In this document: piece after piece, positions 46,019-58,295 of the stretch
How the letters are laid out: each line of letters begins with the position of its first letter
Numbering within the stretch: position 1 is the stretch's first letter
NCBI GenBank assembly: GCA_037126765.1
Contig: JBBCBC010000021.1
Location: forward strand, 25,995,434 to 26,059,433
Direction: 5' to 3'
DNA: 64,000 nt
Source of the DNA: Stenogyne calaminthoides
Taxonomy: Eukaryota > Streptophyta > Magnoliopsida > Lamiales > Lamiaceae
Program-made: the position numbers and the translations under genes
Notes under the pieces: model-generated
Databases searched by the model: none
The model's input: the letters and a program-made list of their open reading frames with translations, nothing else
Told to the model about the DNA's origin: nothing

Positions 46019-49000
46019 ATGGCTGCACGTGGATATGCAAAGGTTATTTGCGATTATGCTTCCCATACTAAACAAATCGTTGAAGATAAGTACGTTTTCT
46101 TCAATGCTACAAGGGATCAAAAATCAATGGAAATCCTGGATCTTCTGAGGCAGTGCAAACTTGAAAAATTATGTTCTGCTCGTGCAAATCCTGTTATGCA
46201 ACATGAAGCACTAGTTCTTGCCTCACTTGAGAGTGGAATCTAATCAGGAACTTGAATCATTGGTGAATAGGGAAACCGTCGATGTCACAAATGCAGACCT
46301 TACACGATTATTTGGTCTTTCAAAAGGGAAAATTTTGCCAGTCCTCTATAGAGAACATGAGGATGCACAGATTCGAGCCCAGCTCTTCTGAGAGGCAGAT
46401 AAGACTCAAACATCAAACTTTGTAGAACCAATGCTTAAACGCAAGTACATGTTGCTATTTGAGATAGTCTAAAAAACGATAATGGGAATATCGTTCAGTC
46501 TTGATGGTTTGATAGCCGTGAAACTTCATTGTATGGTTGCAATTGTGGACAATGCAACAAACATCAACTGGTTGGGGTATCTGAAGGAGATTCTAGTTCA
46601 GGAGAAGGACAAGTTCAAGGAAGAGAATAGGGTTATCATATTGACAAAGAGAATTAGTAACTTGAATAAGGTTGTTATGATTCCGAGAGATAAAATCCCC
46701 AACACAGAGTGGGAACAGGAAGGTCTGAGAGGCTACAAGGGTTTCCTTACAGATACTTCTCTCATTTACGGTCCACCAGATGATGACATGACCAAGACAG
46801 AGAGAAAGAAGACAAAAAGAAAGAAGGTTGTGATAGAACAAGGAGATCAGTGTTAGTTCAACCTCAAAAGAGAAAGATTTTAAAAAAAGAATTGGCCCCG
46901 AAGTAAAAAAGGTTGAGACAGGCTCTGATGTCTCTGTTTATGGATAAAGAGTTGCATGAAGAAGAGGCAGAACCAGAGGTCGAACTGGAAAGAAGTGGTG
47001 TCGGTAGTAAGTCTGCAACATCAGAAAGGAGGGTTTCTGGACGATCTGAGAAGAAAAGGCTCATAGGAAGCAAGCTCACCTGATCAATCAGGTAGAGCAC
47101 AAGAAATGAGAAAGGAGAGAGCAAGGTCTCAATCGCCGCAGTCTAGGGCTGAGTCGCCAGAAAAATCATCTCTGCTTCTTGTCGAATGGAACCTTCACCT
47201 TGTCCCCCACCTGCTCAGCAAATATCTCAACTTCCACCTGCAACTTTGTCAAATCACCAATAGGTTGAACAGCAAGCACAAGCCCAGTCTACTGCTGATC
47301 AACTTGTAACTGAAACAACTCAAACTACTCCTCATTCAACTCCAGAAAATCCTATTTCAAATCCCTCCTACCCAACAAGAACAAACACCTGAACTACGAG
47401 CTCAACCCTCAACTCAACCTAAACCCATTCCTGAATCCCGAACTGCCAAGACCATTTCTGGGACAATGATCAGATTGAGGATTTAGAGAGAATTGGATGA
47501 GTTATACCCTGAGTTGGAGGCAAGTCCAAAGGTCAGAGAAGAAGTGATTGAAATCCTTACCTGGAGAGATCTACGATTGAAGAGTTTTGTGGACTTTATG
47601 GTAATAATTGAGGAAATGAGAGGTCCTGAGGAGTTTGCTTATTTTGATTTCTATATGAAGAAATCAGCTAGAGTAAGTAGACTAGTCGAATTGACAACTG
47701 CAGATGCTGTGAAATCAATGGTGTACAGAAAGCTAGGAAAGCCAATGGTCATTGACCTAGAAAAGGAAGAAGAAGGCCAGGCAGCCAAGGACACCCTGAT
47801 GGGCGAGGCTGGAGATGCCGATGAAAGTGGACAAGGTAATGTCGTGCGAACCCAACCACTAGAGGCAACAGAAAAGGGAAAAGAGATAGAAATAGGCCAG
47901 GATGTCGTTATTATTCCAGGTACTCATGTCACTCCTAAACAGGCTTCGAGAAATCAAATCCTGCTTCAAAGAACTCCTGAAGATTGAGGTTGAAGGAGTC
48001 CTGGCAAATGTAATCAGTGAACCCTGAATACTCAAAGGCACTCATTCATCAATGAGCTAAAGGAACAACGAAACTACGCTGTCAGTCAGGTGGATGGTCT
48101 GAAGGAAAATTCAAGAAATCAGTTGATGCCGTGAAGGGGAATTTCAGGAAGATTGTTGAAGAAAAGATGGCCAAAGTCACTGATTTGCAGGCTTCCATGT
48201 CTATCACTTCTGATAATCTGGAAAAGACAGAAGGACAATTTGAGACTCTGTTGATGTCCTTCTCATCAACAATTGAAAAGGCCAAAAATGAACTCGCAGA
48301 CACTGTTTTGCCAGAGTTTTGTTCAAACAACTGGAGTAGATGCTTCTGCGATCAACAAGGCAATAGCAGTCAGTTTTGGCTCCCTGACTTCCCACCTCAA
48401 TACTCTTTTTGATCAAACCAAAAAGGGGGGAAGAATAGGTTGAGAAACCAACTGACATCATCACTACAGAAGAGCTTATTCAGATGGTTGAATCGTGTGG
48501 GCTAAGACTGGACAATCTGGATATGTGTTGCCGATGATGTAATCGCTAGGATGGAGAGGACCAGGCAGAGATCTACTACTGGAGGAGCTTGTCCATCTAG
48601 AGTTGCTCCTGCTCAGTCTAGAAGAATCTCAAGGAGTACTACACATCAAAACTTGGTTGATGCAAATCTGGCAGTTAGACTCACTGAGGAACAAATTGCT
48701 GAAGAAGCAAGGAGAAGTGAAGAAGAGCGAAGTCTAGAAAAGCTGGCTGATGCGGAATGTTTGAAGAAGTCATATGCCACAAGGGCTAAGAAAGGTCTGG
48801 CAGGAAAACCTATTGATGAACCACTTATCCCTGCCAAGTTTGAAGACATCATTCCGAAGATGGATCATGCTGAAAGAATGCCAGAATGGAGTAAGATCAG
48901 AGCAGAATGGCTGTTGGAAGCGTCTGTTCTTGAAATCGTGCCAACTGAAGAAGAATTCATAAACTGGCTAGAGAACAAGTATCCAGAATTTCTGAAATAT

Positions 49001-49048
49001 CTGAAGGAACAGGGCAATATAATCCATGCAAGAATCACTCATCAGGAA
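46019..49048 (+). pseudogene. Third ORF of element G, broken
   Basis: The ATG at 46019 opens MAARGYAKVICDYASHTK, then EDKYVFFNATRD. A first domain (about 280 residues across frames) ends in KRISNLNKVVMIPRD and SLIYGPPDDD (46482-46856), shared with H. A charged, Ser/Pro-rich linker follows (46860-47490). A helical part carries RDLRLKS and SRLVELTTADAV (47493-47987), shared with A, then coiled-coil-prone stretches (48131-48412; 48551-49048). The first domain recalls the plant transposon-associated domain Pfam calls Transposase_32; this is recollection, not a search. At least six frame breaks exist. The 3' end is cut by the H LTR. Confidence 0.7.
48420..48433 (+). other. Internal polypurine-like tract in the third ORF
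   Basis: AAAAAGGGGGGAAG follows GATCAAACC. A has the matching tract at 3231-3243 (minus AAAAAGGGGGAAG after GATGCAACC). In both it encodes the shared peptide LFDxTKKG. Sireviruses are known for multiple polypurine tracts near the 3' end. Confidence 0.5.
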
Positions 49049-50609
49049 TGTTGGAAAATTTATAGTTTTGATGAAAGTTCCAAAACACTTATAATATGTC
49101 CAGTCAGACCTATTAGCTGACTGATGATCTAGAAATCGGGTTAAGATGACCAGTTCATAATTACTGTATAGAGCTACTGATGTAATAGTATAGGTCACAT
49201 ATTGAGGGGGAACTCAATATTTATCAAGCAAGTCTGAAAATCAGAAATACGTGATAACCTGGTATAGATCAGGTGAAGACAAGAAGACCAGAAGATCGAC
49301 GTCCAGAAGTCAAGAAACTGATTTGTCAGTTTCTACCAGATTTGACTTAATCTGAAGAAGAAAACGAAGATTACTAAAGAAGATTCAAGACCTGATGAGC
49401 TGATATATAGACAACATCAGATGAGTCAGTAAGTTGGACTAAGACAACTTACATCAGAAGACTCAATTAGGTAGACTGATCAGTCTGAACTGATCAGGTC
49501 AGATCAATCAGGTGTAAACAAGGGTTTACCTAAGACATACGAGGTTATCTGACAAGATGAATGTCAACCTAAGTTGGTGAATCAACCGCCGAATAAGTGT
49601 ACTTGACAACCAATGGAAGCGAGACACACACGTATGGAACTGACATTGGAGGATATGGTGTTTCAGGTTCAAACGACTAGAAAGGAAAAAAAAGCACGCA
49701 CATAGCCATGTCGCCCCTGAGCACATCAAATCACGCCTGCAAGCTACCAAAAATAGCATGAAATTCAAATTGCTCTCCAACGGCTCTTTGATTTCAAGGT
49801 CTATAAATATGGGATCAAACCTCCAGAGTAAGGTTACATAAATAATACACAAGCACAAGCTAAAGCTATTTCCGCACAAGTACACCAAGAACTCAAGTTT
49901 ATTGTAAGTGTGTTCATCCCATAGTTTCTTAGTTGAATTCTTATCCTTTAGCTTTAGGCTATTTAGAAGATAGGATAGAATTCCAGTTGGAACAACTCAA
50001 ATCTTATACCCAAACCAAGTGTTAGGTTAAGTTTGTTTAGCAAGATTTCAAGCTAGGGTTTCTAGTCTTGATTTCTGGGATTGGTTGAGTGTGAACTCTT
50101 GAAACATCTGTTGTATTGTGTTGGGTTAACACATTAATCTAAGTCCAGTTGGTTTAGTTGGTGCCCCTGCTGATAGGGAAGAGTGGACGTAGGACAAGTT
50201 GTCCGAACCACTATAAATCTTGTGTGCCTTATCTGTTTTACACTTATACACACACCTGATATTCAAACTTGCATGCATATTCCAAGTATGGGTCAGTTTT
50301 GCATCAAGCAGCTGATTAGATCAGTTTGGCACTTCGTCATCTGATCTGTGTCATAAAACTTAGGATCAGATTTGAAAAATTGGTTTTTCACACGGGTTAA
50401 TCTTATCTTTCGTACAATCAGTTAAGCTGATAGACACATAACTGATCTGTTCTCAAGCGATCAGTAAGTTGGATATCAGTCCATACTGATTCACTCGTAC
50501 TCTGATCAGGAAACTTGCTTTCACACCTAATCTCATGAAAAAGTTTCAGAAGTCTATTCACCCCTCCCCTCTAGACTTCTACCTCACTAAAACCCATTTG
50601 GGACCTACA
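49049..50609 (+). repeat. 5' LTR of element H
   Basis: The 1561-bp LTR begins TGTTGGAAAATTTATAG and ends GGGACCTACA. It is homologous to the element A LTR (shared start, ATATTGAGGGGGAACTCAAT inverted repeat at 49198-49220, TATA region and end). Confidence 0.88.
49801..49810 (+). promoter_or_regulatory. TATA box of element H LTR
   Basis: CTATAAATAT is followed by GGGATC, matching the place of the element A TATA box. It is the expected promoter of the genomic transcript. Confidence 0.65.
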
Positions 50610-50611
50610 AG

Positions 50612-50620
50612 TGGCAGAGC
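50612..50620 (+). other. Primer binding site of element H, damaged
   Basis: The site reads TGGCAGAGC, three bases shorter than TGGTATCAGAGC in A, at the same 2-base distance from the LTR. Priming would be impaired. Confidence 0.75.
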
Positions 50621-50746
50621 AGTGGTTCTACGGACCACTGGCTTTGAGTATCATCGGTTCTTGAGAAAGAACCATTGTGGTCAATTGAACAGATCTTTGA
50701 AAAACTTATTTTTAAAACCCATTTGTTTTAAACTCACATATTCAGC

Positions 50747-53279
50747 ATGGATAACACATATGGGATGTATCATGATCTGCCTAAATTTTCCGTTGATGAG
50801 TATGCTGACTGGACCATACTCATGAGCAACCATCTAGGTGCGATAAGCAACAGAATGATGGAAGTTATTGAACAAGGACCGATCATCATCTATTACATCC
50901 AGCTGAAGGAGGTGATCCAGCACATCCAACTGGAGCTAGAATCAGAAAGAGTCCTTCACTGATGGATGCTGAAGAAAGAAAATTGTCTAATCTGGATACT
51001 GTAGCCAGACATATCATCATGAAGACGGTGGACAAGACAACACATGAGAAGATCAAGTATCTCAAGACTACTAAGAAGATGTGGGATACTCTTGCTGAGA
51101 TATGTGAAGGAAATGATCTGATTAAGGACAGCAGACTGCAAGCTGAACTGGTGAAGTTTGAGAAACTCAAGATGCTACCAAATGAAACTATAAATCAGCT
51201 TGATGGAAGATTCATCATGTCAGTCAACAAGCTTCATGAACTAGGATGAGAAATGTCTGATATAGACATCAATTACAAGATCTTGAGGTCCCTGACCAAG
51301 AAATGGGACATGAAAGTAACTGTGACATAAGATTGCCAAGATATTGCGAAGATGAAGCCAAGTAACTTGTTTATGAGTCTAAAAGCTCATGAATTCGACC
51401 TGATTGAAAGAGGTCAAGAAGAAGAAGATGAGTCACCTGCTGAAGCTACACCTGCCACATCAATAGCAGTTGCATTCAAGGCAGCTAGCAGCAGTTCGAG
51501 GTCTACTGAACCAATAGGAAATATCATGAGTCAGACTGAACAAATTGCTTTGCTGACCAGAAAGCTTGAACGATCCAATGTTCAACTAGGCAAGTATCGA
51601 AAATTCTATCATGGACTACAAACAAAACAGAGGAAGAGATAGGAGATAAACTAACAAATCACAAGAAAGAAATCATTCTGATGACAGAAGGAACGATCGA
51701 AGAGATGATCGTAGGGATGATAAGATAGATGACCGTAATGATGACCGACGAGAGGAAAGATCAGATAGAAGAAATTCTGATTACAGGCAAGCTGGTAAGT
51801 CTCCTGACAGATCATATACGAGAAGAGACTCACCAGGTAGAAGAAATTTCGTGGACTTTGGAGCTTGTTTCAACTGTCAGAAACCAGGTCACTACAGCGC
51901 AGATTGTCCTGACCTGACTCCCAAAGAAAGAGAAGAAAAGAGAAACATGAGAGAGCAACGGTACCGGGACAGAAAAGCTATGGTTGCTTATACATCAGAT
52001 ATAGATGATTCCTACCTGCCATCAGATGATTCTAGATACTCATCTGTCGAGGACTTCTGCCTGATGACAGCAACTGATGATTTCGACGATCTGATATTCT
52101 CATCTGATGACGATATCTGTCTTATGGCCAAACAAACTGATCAAACTGAGGTAATCTCCAAACCTTTTGTGTTTTCTGTTTCCACACCTGTTGTGCTGAG
52201 CACAACTACTGGAGAGATTGACCTGCAAATCTATAATGAGCAATTGCTTGATGATCTCTCTAATGCAGTAGACACTTATACAATAGTGGAAGCTGAGAGC
52301 GATAAGCTAAGGGCTGAGAATATTCAGCTTGTCAAGGATAAAGAGGTAAGTAGGGCTGCCAAACTGAGATCAGTTGAGATTGTTCAAAAGATGACATCAA
52401 AACTGGAGTTTCTGAAAGTCAGTACTTCTAATCAAGGTAAACTGATCAAAAAACAACAAGCTCTCAACCTACAACAAGCTGATAATCTCAAAGTCCAACA
52501 AGCTAAGTTTGATGAACTCTTCCAACTGCATGAGAGTCTAAAAATCAGTGATGAACTCTTCACAAACTCATCTAAGATTGTTCAAAATCTGAACAACTAC
52601 TACCGCAAGCCAACTGATAAGAATGATATTGGGTTTGAAGGATCTTCTGGATACTCACATGTCCCAATTGGTTCATCCTCAAAAGGTGAATCAAAGAAGG
52701 TTTCTGTTAAAGATGCACATCATGCAAAATCTGCATCTGATAAGGGAAAGAAACTAGTTGATCAGGTAAAGCCAAAGCCTAATCAGAAAGGGAACATAAA
52801 TGGACCCCAACTGATTAAGCAGCAGTCGAGGAATCAACCTAATCAACAGACTAGGTATCATCCTGGACCATCTCACAAGGAACAGTCCCAGCTGAAACCT
52901 AATCAGGTCAAGCTGCCTAACAAGCAAGCTAAGAATATACTGCTAAAACCATTTGTGCAAAAGAGATATGAACCTTTTGATGGTAGCAGTCGTACTTATC
53001 CCTTTAACCAGAACTCCAGGACATGTGCACCTGAGCCCCACTGAATTAAGAGAAGACAAACTAACAAGAAAAATCCCAAGTCTTCTGATTCATCCAAGGC
53101 TCACACTCATAACCATACTGATCAGAATATGAAGAGATGTATGATTATGTAGATGTTTATGGGAGACAAATCATGCCTTATGATCTTGATGATTATCATA
53201 GAAGTGCTCAATTTGTTTGGATCCCGAAAGGTAACTCTAACCCCTCAGGACCAAATCCTACTGGGTTACCTAAAGCCTG
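50747..53279 (+). pseudogene. Gag of element H, broken
   Basis: The start MDNTYGMYHDLPKFSVDEYAD is close to that of A. The capsid-like part with KTTKKMWDTLAEICEG and LVKFEKLKMLPNETINQLDGR is in 50962-51249, ended by a TGA where A has an Arg codon. The long open tract 51851-53044 (397 codons) holds the CCHC knuckle FNCQKPGHYSADCP, an acidic Ser/Asp segment, a coiled-coil-prone segment and a basic Gln/Asn-rich tail. Breaks occur at about 50940, 51247, 51330 and 51640. CTG/CAG triplets are intact. Confidence 0.85.
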
Positions 53280-53285
53280 ATCTGA

Positions 53286-54715
53286 TTGCAGGTTCGTGTG
53301 GGTTTGGCCAATAAAGAAGGTGTACAAGCAACTATCTGGTACATCGATAGTGGATGTTCAAGGCATATGACAAGCAACAAGCATCTCCTCAGTTCATACA
53401 TAGAACAAGAAGGCCCATGTGTACTCTTTGGTGACGATAACTTTGGTTTTACCAGAGTGTTCGGAACCTTAGTGAATGGTGATGTACAGGTTACTGGAGT
53501 CTCATATGTCGACGGTTTAAAGCACAACCTGTTATCGGTTTCACAATTCTGCGACAACAGATTCAGTGTTGAGTTCTCAACTGATCAATGCACTATCAAG
53601 AATCGAGCTACTCAACAGATTTTGCTAACTGGTTCTAGAAAAGGAACGATCTACACTATAGATTGGAACAGTTGTCCAAGAAATGCATGCCTGATTGTTA
53701 GGAGTTCAAAAAGTAGCAGTTGGCTCTGGCACAAGAGAATGAGCCATCTGAACTTTAAGACTCTTAACAAGATAGCAAGGATGTCCCTGGTTGAGGGTCT
53801 CCCAAATGAGATTTTCTCTAAGGATCAGACATGTGTCGCATGTCAGAAGGGAAAACAGGTTAAAACCTCATTTAAGGGGATCCCAGGACCAGGATCCAGC
53901 AGAGTACTGCAACTGCTCCACATGGATTTGTTTGGACCAGTTACACCACTTAGTTTCAGGGGACGCAAATGCACTCTAGTGATCGTGGATGATTTATCTA
54001 GTTCACCTTGGTTGTATTCTTGTATAAGAAGAATGAAACTACAACAAAGATACCTGAGCTGCTCAAGAGATTGCAGAATGAGAAGGGTGTCAGTATTGTG
54101 AAAATTAGATCAGATAAAGGTATAGAGTTTCGGAACTCTTTTATAACTGATTTTTACACTAAGTTTGGTATACATCATGAGACATCAGCCGCCAAAACAC
54201 CACTATAGAATGGTGTAGCATAACGAAGAAACATGACACTCAAAGAAGTTGCTCGCACAATGTTGGCTGAACATGCAACTCCAAACCGTTTCTGGGCAGA
54301 AGCAATCAACACTGCATGTCATACTCAGAATAGATGTTCTCTGACTAAGATCCACTTCAAAACACCCTATGAACTATGGAAGGGTAGAAAATCTCGTGTT
54401 TCTTACTTCCATGTTTTTGGGTGCAAGTGTTTCATTCACAACAATGGGAAGATTCAGTTGAAAACCTTTGAAGCTATGTCAGATGAGGGTATATTCTTAG
54501 CATATTCCTCTACCAGCAAGGCTTTCAGGGTGTTCATCAGGCGAACTCTAGTTGTAGAAGAAACACCTCATGTGGTCTTTGATGAGTCAACATCTGATCA
54601 GGAGAAATCTACCTCAGAACAAGCCGTACCAGAACAAGATGTACCTGATGCTCAGAAAATGAATCAGTTAAGCATCAAAGAAAAGGAATCAAATCACGTT
54701 ACAGTGTAAATTCAT
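53286..54715 (+). pseudogene. Protease-integrase of element H, cut by J
   Basis: Protease WYIDSGCSRHMTSN is at about 53336-53377. The segments WLWHKRMSHLNFKTL and CVACQKGKQVK and the integrase core LHMDLFGP (first Asp) and KIRSDKGIEF (second Asp) follow. A frame break near 54000 separates the first core part from 54008-54208, and stops at 54207 and 54223 interrupt before 54233-54709. The catalytic Glu region is altered. The frame runs up to the J insertion at 54716. Confidence 0.85.
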
Positions 54716-54854
54716 TGAAGAGAATATATGCTGAGATGTTTTATTTACTTGGAGAATATGTATTTGTACAATTACAGAGGGAATGTAAATTTTAGGCTAA
54801 CCCGATGTGGGATAAATACAATGTAAATACAAGTATATACAAATACTCCTAATA
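54716..54854 (-). repeat. 3' LTR of element J
   Basis: On the minus strand it runs TATTAGGAGTATTTG ... ATTCTCTTCA. The 5' terminus is TA rather than the usual TG, and this is so in both copies. Confidence 0.85.
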
Positions 54855-54871
54855 CGCCCCCTCAAGATGGT
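54855..54871 (-). other. Polypurine tract of element J
   Basis: The minus strand reads ACCATCTTGAGGGGGCG directly before the LTR start TATTAGGAG. It resembles the TTGAGGGGGnG tract of Ale-type elements. Confidence 0.75.
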
Positions 54872-56716
54872 GGACGATTAACGACACCAATCTTGTCCAT
54901 GAGTAAAGTAAGACGATTCCGAGGGAGAGGTTTAGTAAGAGCATCAACCAGCTGATCTGAAGAAGAGACGTGAGAAACTCAAAGTTGGGATGTCTTGACT
55001 AGGTCTCGAACAAAGTGATAGTCGATGGCAATATGCTTCATTCGAGAATGGAAAACCGGATTTGCACATATATATGTAGCACCAATATTGTCACTGTAAA
55101 CTACTGGTGAGGAAGGAACAGGTATGGATAACTCAGTAAGAGTAGAACATGTCCACTATAGCTCAGCAGTAGCAGTAGCAATGGCACGATATTCAGCCTC
55201 TGTAGATGATCGGGCAACAACGAGTTGCTTACGGGAGCTCCAAGATATTGGACTAGCACCAAGAAAGACAATGACGCTCCAGTTGAAGTTCTATCATCAC
55301 AGTTGCCAGCCCAATCAGCATCGGTGAAACAGTGAAGAGTAAGTGGTGAATTTTAGCACAAAAGAAGACTATAATGCCGTGACCCATTTAGATAGCGTAG
55401 AAGACGCTTGACGGCACCCCAATGAGTTTTTGGTGCATGAATTGAGAAAGCTTGTTAACAGCAAAGGCAATATCAGGTCTTGTGAGCAAGAGGTATTGTA
55501 GACTACCTAGAACCTGACGATAAGTGGCAGCATTTGAGGGCTTACTACCATCATGCAAGGAAAGTGTAACCCCTGTGGCAAGAGGGGTTTGGACGGGTTT
55601 GGCATTGAGCATGTTATGTTTCAAGAGAAAATCAGTAATGTATTTCCGTTGAGACTGATAGCAAACAGATGAAGTACGAAGAACTTCAACACCAAGAAAG
55701 TATGAAAGATGGCCAAGATCCTTAACCGAACATTTGGATGCCAATTCAATCACCACTCGAGACAAGAAGGAGTCATCATTGCCGGTAAGGATGAGATCAT
55801 CTACGTAAAATAGAACATAAGCTGTGATATTTTGATGATTGTAGACAAAGAGAGATTCATCGGATTTGGTACAAACAAAACCAACTGAGACCAAGAATTC
55901 CCGAAGAGCATTGTACCAGGTGCGCGGTGCCTGTTTCAAGCCATAGATGGACTTGTGAAGTTTGCAAACAAAGGTGGGATGATTATGATCAGAGAAACCG
56001 GGAGGTTGTGCCATAAAAACTTCATCAGAAAGTGATCCATGCAAGAAGGCATTGTTAACCTCAAATTGTCGCAGTGGCCAATTACGGGAGACAGCAATGC
56101 TAAGTACAATACGAACAGTGGCTGGTTTCACAACAGGACTATAAGTTTCAAAATAGTCAATACCAGGACGTTGATGGAAGCCTTTAGCAACAAGTCGAGC
56201 CTTGAACTTGTCAAGCGTGCCATCAGGTTTCTGTTTGATTCTGAACACCCATTTACAACCAACTACATTCTGAGATTCAGTTGGAGGCACAAGATCCCAA
56301 GTGCCATTCTTAAGTAAAGCATTGAACTCAGAAGACATGGCCTCACACCAACGAGGATCAGAAAGTGCATGTAATACAGTTGTAGGCTCCTTATCAGAGG
56401 AAATAGAAGAGGCAAGACAATACCTCGGGTTTGGTTTCGAAATGTTATTCCGAGACCGTGTGACCATCTGATGGCGAGCCCTGAGCGGGTGGTGGTGAAG
56501 GACCTTGTTCGGGGGACGGAGGCGTAGGCATGGGCGTAGCTGATGGCTGTACAACAGGTGGTAAAGTGTATGGAACAGGCGGAGGGGAAGGTATGTCGAA
56601 AGGTGGTGGCGAATGTAGTGGGGAAGAGTTAGTAGGAAGAGGGGCAGAGAAGGGAAAGACACTCTCAACAAACTCAACATGACGGGAGATGAAGATTTTG
56701 TTGGAGATACGATCAA
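54872..56716 (-). pseudogene. RT-RNase H of element J, nearly intact RT
   Basis: An open tract of 442 codons (55388-56716) begins in the Pro/Ser-rich integrase-RT linker and covers VGCKWVFRIKQKPDG, FEVNNAFLHGSL, SIYGLKQAPRTWY, catalytic YVDD (55796-55807) and LGSLQYLLLTRPDIAFAVN. In FEVNNAFLHG the usual VDVNNAFLHG is only slightly changed (QFEVNN), losing the first catalytic Asp of RT to Glu. RNase H is continued in other frames from 55387 to about 54900, with stops. Confidence 0.85.
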
Positions 56717-57631
56717 GACATAGGTAGGCGCTTTGTGTGAGAGAGTACCCTACAAAGACACAAGAAGTGGATCTGTTGTCAAGCTTGTGTGTGCCATATG
56801 GGCGAAGCCAAGGAAAGCATTGGCACCCAAAGACACGGAGTTTAAGAAAATTGGGCGGATGATTGAATAATTTCTCGTAAGATGAGACCATGGAAAGGTC
56901 GACTTTGAGAAGTCGATTTATGAGGTAAGTGGCTGTGGAAATGGCGTAAGGCCAGTACGAGAGAGGCATGGATGCTTGATGAAGAAGAGCAAGACCAGTG
57001 TTAACAATATGATGATGACGGCGCTCAGAAGCACCATTATGTTCAGGTGTGTGAGTTGGAGTAGTGAGGTGAGTTATACCATGAGTGGTAAGGAAAGGAC
57101 GAAGAGCTAGGTATTCCTCCCCCCATTATCAGAGTAAAGAATAGTGATTTTGGACTTAAAGAAATTTTCAACTAATGCTTTAAACGCAATAAAGGTGGGT
57201 AAAACATCAGATTTTCTTTTAAGGGGATATAACAAAACATATTTTGTATAATGATCAACGAAAATAACATAGTACTTATAACCATCAAATGACAAAACCG
57301 GAGATGTCCATACATCAGAATAAAGTAATTCCAAAGGTGCATACGAAGTTAAAGACGACTCAGCAAAGGGAAGTTTGTGACTCTTGACACATTTACAAGA
57401 ATCACAGTTAAAATCAACAGTTTTGCGGAAAGGTAAATTATGCAAAGATAAAGCACAGTCTAAAATCTTAGTAGATGGATGCCCAAGTCTGACATGCCAA
57501 ATAGATTGAGGTTGGCTAACCGAAGAGAAGGAAGAAGGAATGGAAGTTGTACAAGGAACAGTTGGCCACATATAAATCCCGTTAACGCGAGGACCCCGAA
57601 GGATTACGCCCCCCGTACGATAGTCCTTCAC
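56717..57631 (-). pseudogene. Integrase of element J, broken
   Basis: The zinc segment SIWHVRLGHPSTK and CDSCKCVKSHKLPF, the first Asp (LLYSDVW) and YSDNGG for the second Asp lie in 57107-57631. The frame then breaks; the C-terminal part with FLKLRVFGCQCFPWL and FVGYS is in 56445-56969 in another frame, with the catalytic Glu region between them (HNGASERRHHH in a third frame near 57020). Confidence 0.83.
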
Positions 57632-57958
57632 CTAAAAGTCAGAAGCAGAGAACGCAACCACAACATTATTTGCTCGACACAACTGAGATACCGATATTAA
57701 ATTTTTTGACAGCGAGGGCACATGTAGTGTATAGGAAAAATCAAGGGAATTCATATCAGAAAATTGTAAAGTCCCAACGTGATTTATTTTTAAGCATTTA
57801 CCATCACCAATTACAACATCCTCATTACCCTCATAAGGATGATGCAAAGATAGATTTGCCAAGTCAGTTGTCATATGATGAGAGGCCCCTGAATCAATGA
57901 TCCAATTGGACTTCGTTGGAGTCGAGGCCGCATTGTGGGCGTACAAGAAAGAGTACAC
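57632..57958 (-). pseudogene. Protease of element J
   Basis: The motif WIIDSGASHHMT is the copia aspartic protease site, followed by GDGKCLKINHVG and LHVPSLSKNLISVSQL. It is separated from gag by a stop near 57970 and from integrase by one near 57632. Confidence 0.83.
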
Positions 57959-57970
57959 AGGGCCTTGATT

Positions 57971-58189
57971 CTATTTGGGAACTGGCTGTGACGAGTTGGC
58001 GTGGGACTCTAAGTTAGGGCATCGACGAGCGAAATGACCCTGAGTGCCACATAGTTGACAGGTTCCTAGGTATGGGCGCGGACCATACGTAGATGACGGT
58101 TGCTGGGTCGATTTAGCTTGCCCCCAGATAGGTTGTTGTGGACCAGATGGTGCCCGATACTTGCAAGAGTGGGATGGAAATGTAGTCAT
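57971..58189 (-). pseudogene. Gag remnant of element J (zinc knuckle only)
   Basis: The 72-codon frame holds one CCHC knuckle (CQLCGTQGHFARRC) preceded by a Gln/Ser/Pro-rich stretch. Copia gags of this group usually span some 300-400 residues, so the capsid part is missing: only about 230 bp separate this frame from the PBS. Confidence 0.8.
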
Positions 58190-58295
58190 GGTGTTTTGAT
58201 TGAGTATGGAGGTGAGTGTGGTGTGTGGGTTTTAAATTCTGCAACAAAGAAGAAGGCTGCAAATTTGGAGAGTGAATGGTGTAGAAGAAAGTGGG

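Larger units (their letters stand above)
42136..49048 (+). mobile_element. Element G: Sirevirus-like copia, 5' part missing
   Basis: It starts inside pol at the pre-integrase segment (GTTGGCTCTGGCAC), because E inserted there, and runs through integrase, RT, RNase H and the third ORF to the H LTR at 49049. Gag, protease and the 5' LTR are not in the window. Compared with C it is in the opposite orientation, so the two are not parts of one copy. Confidence 0.85.

Noticed and set aside
49049..50609. LTR shared by G and H as a tandem (LTR-internal-LTR-internal) array
   Set aside because: No polypurine tract precedes the LTR and the third ORF of G runs straight into it, so insertion of H into G fits better. 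Not fully excluded.
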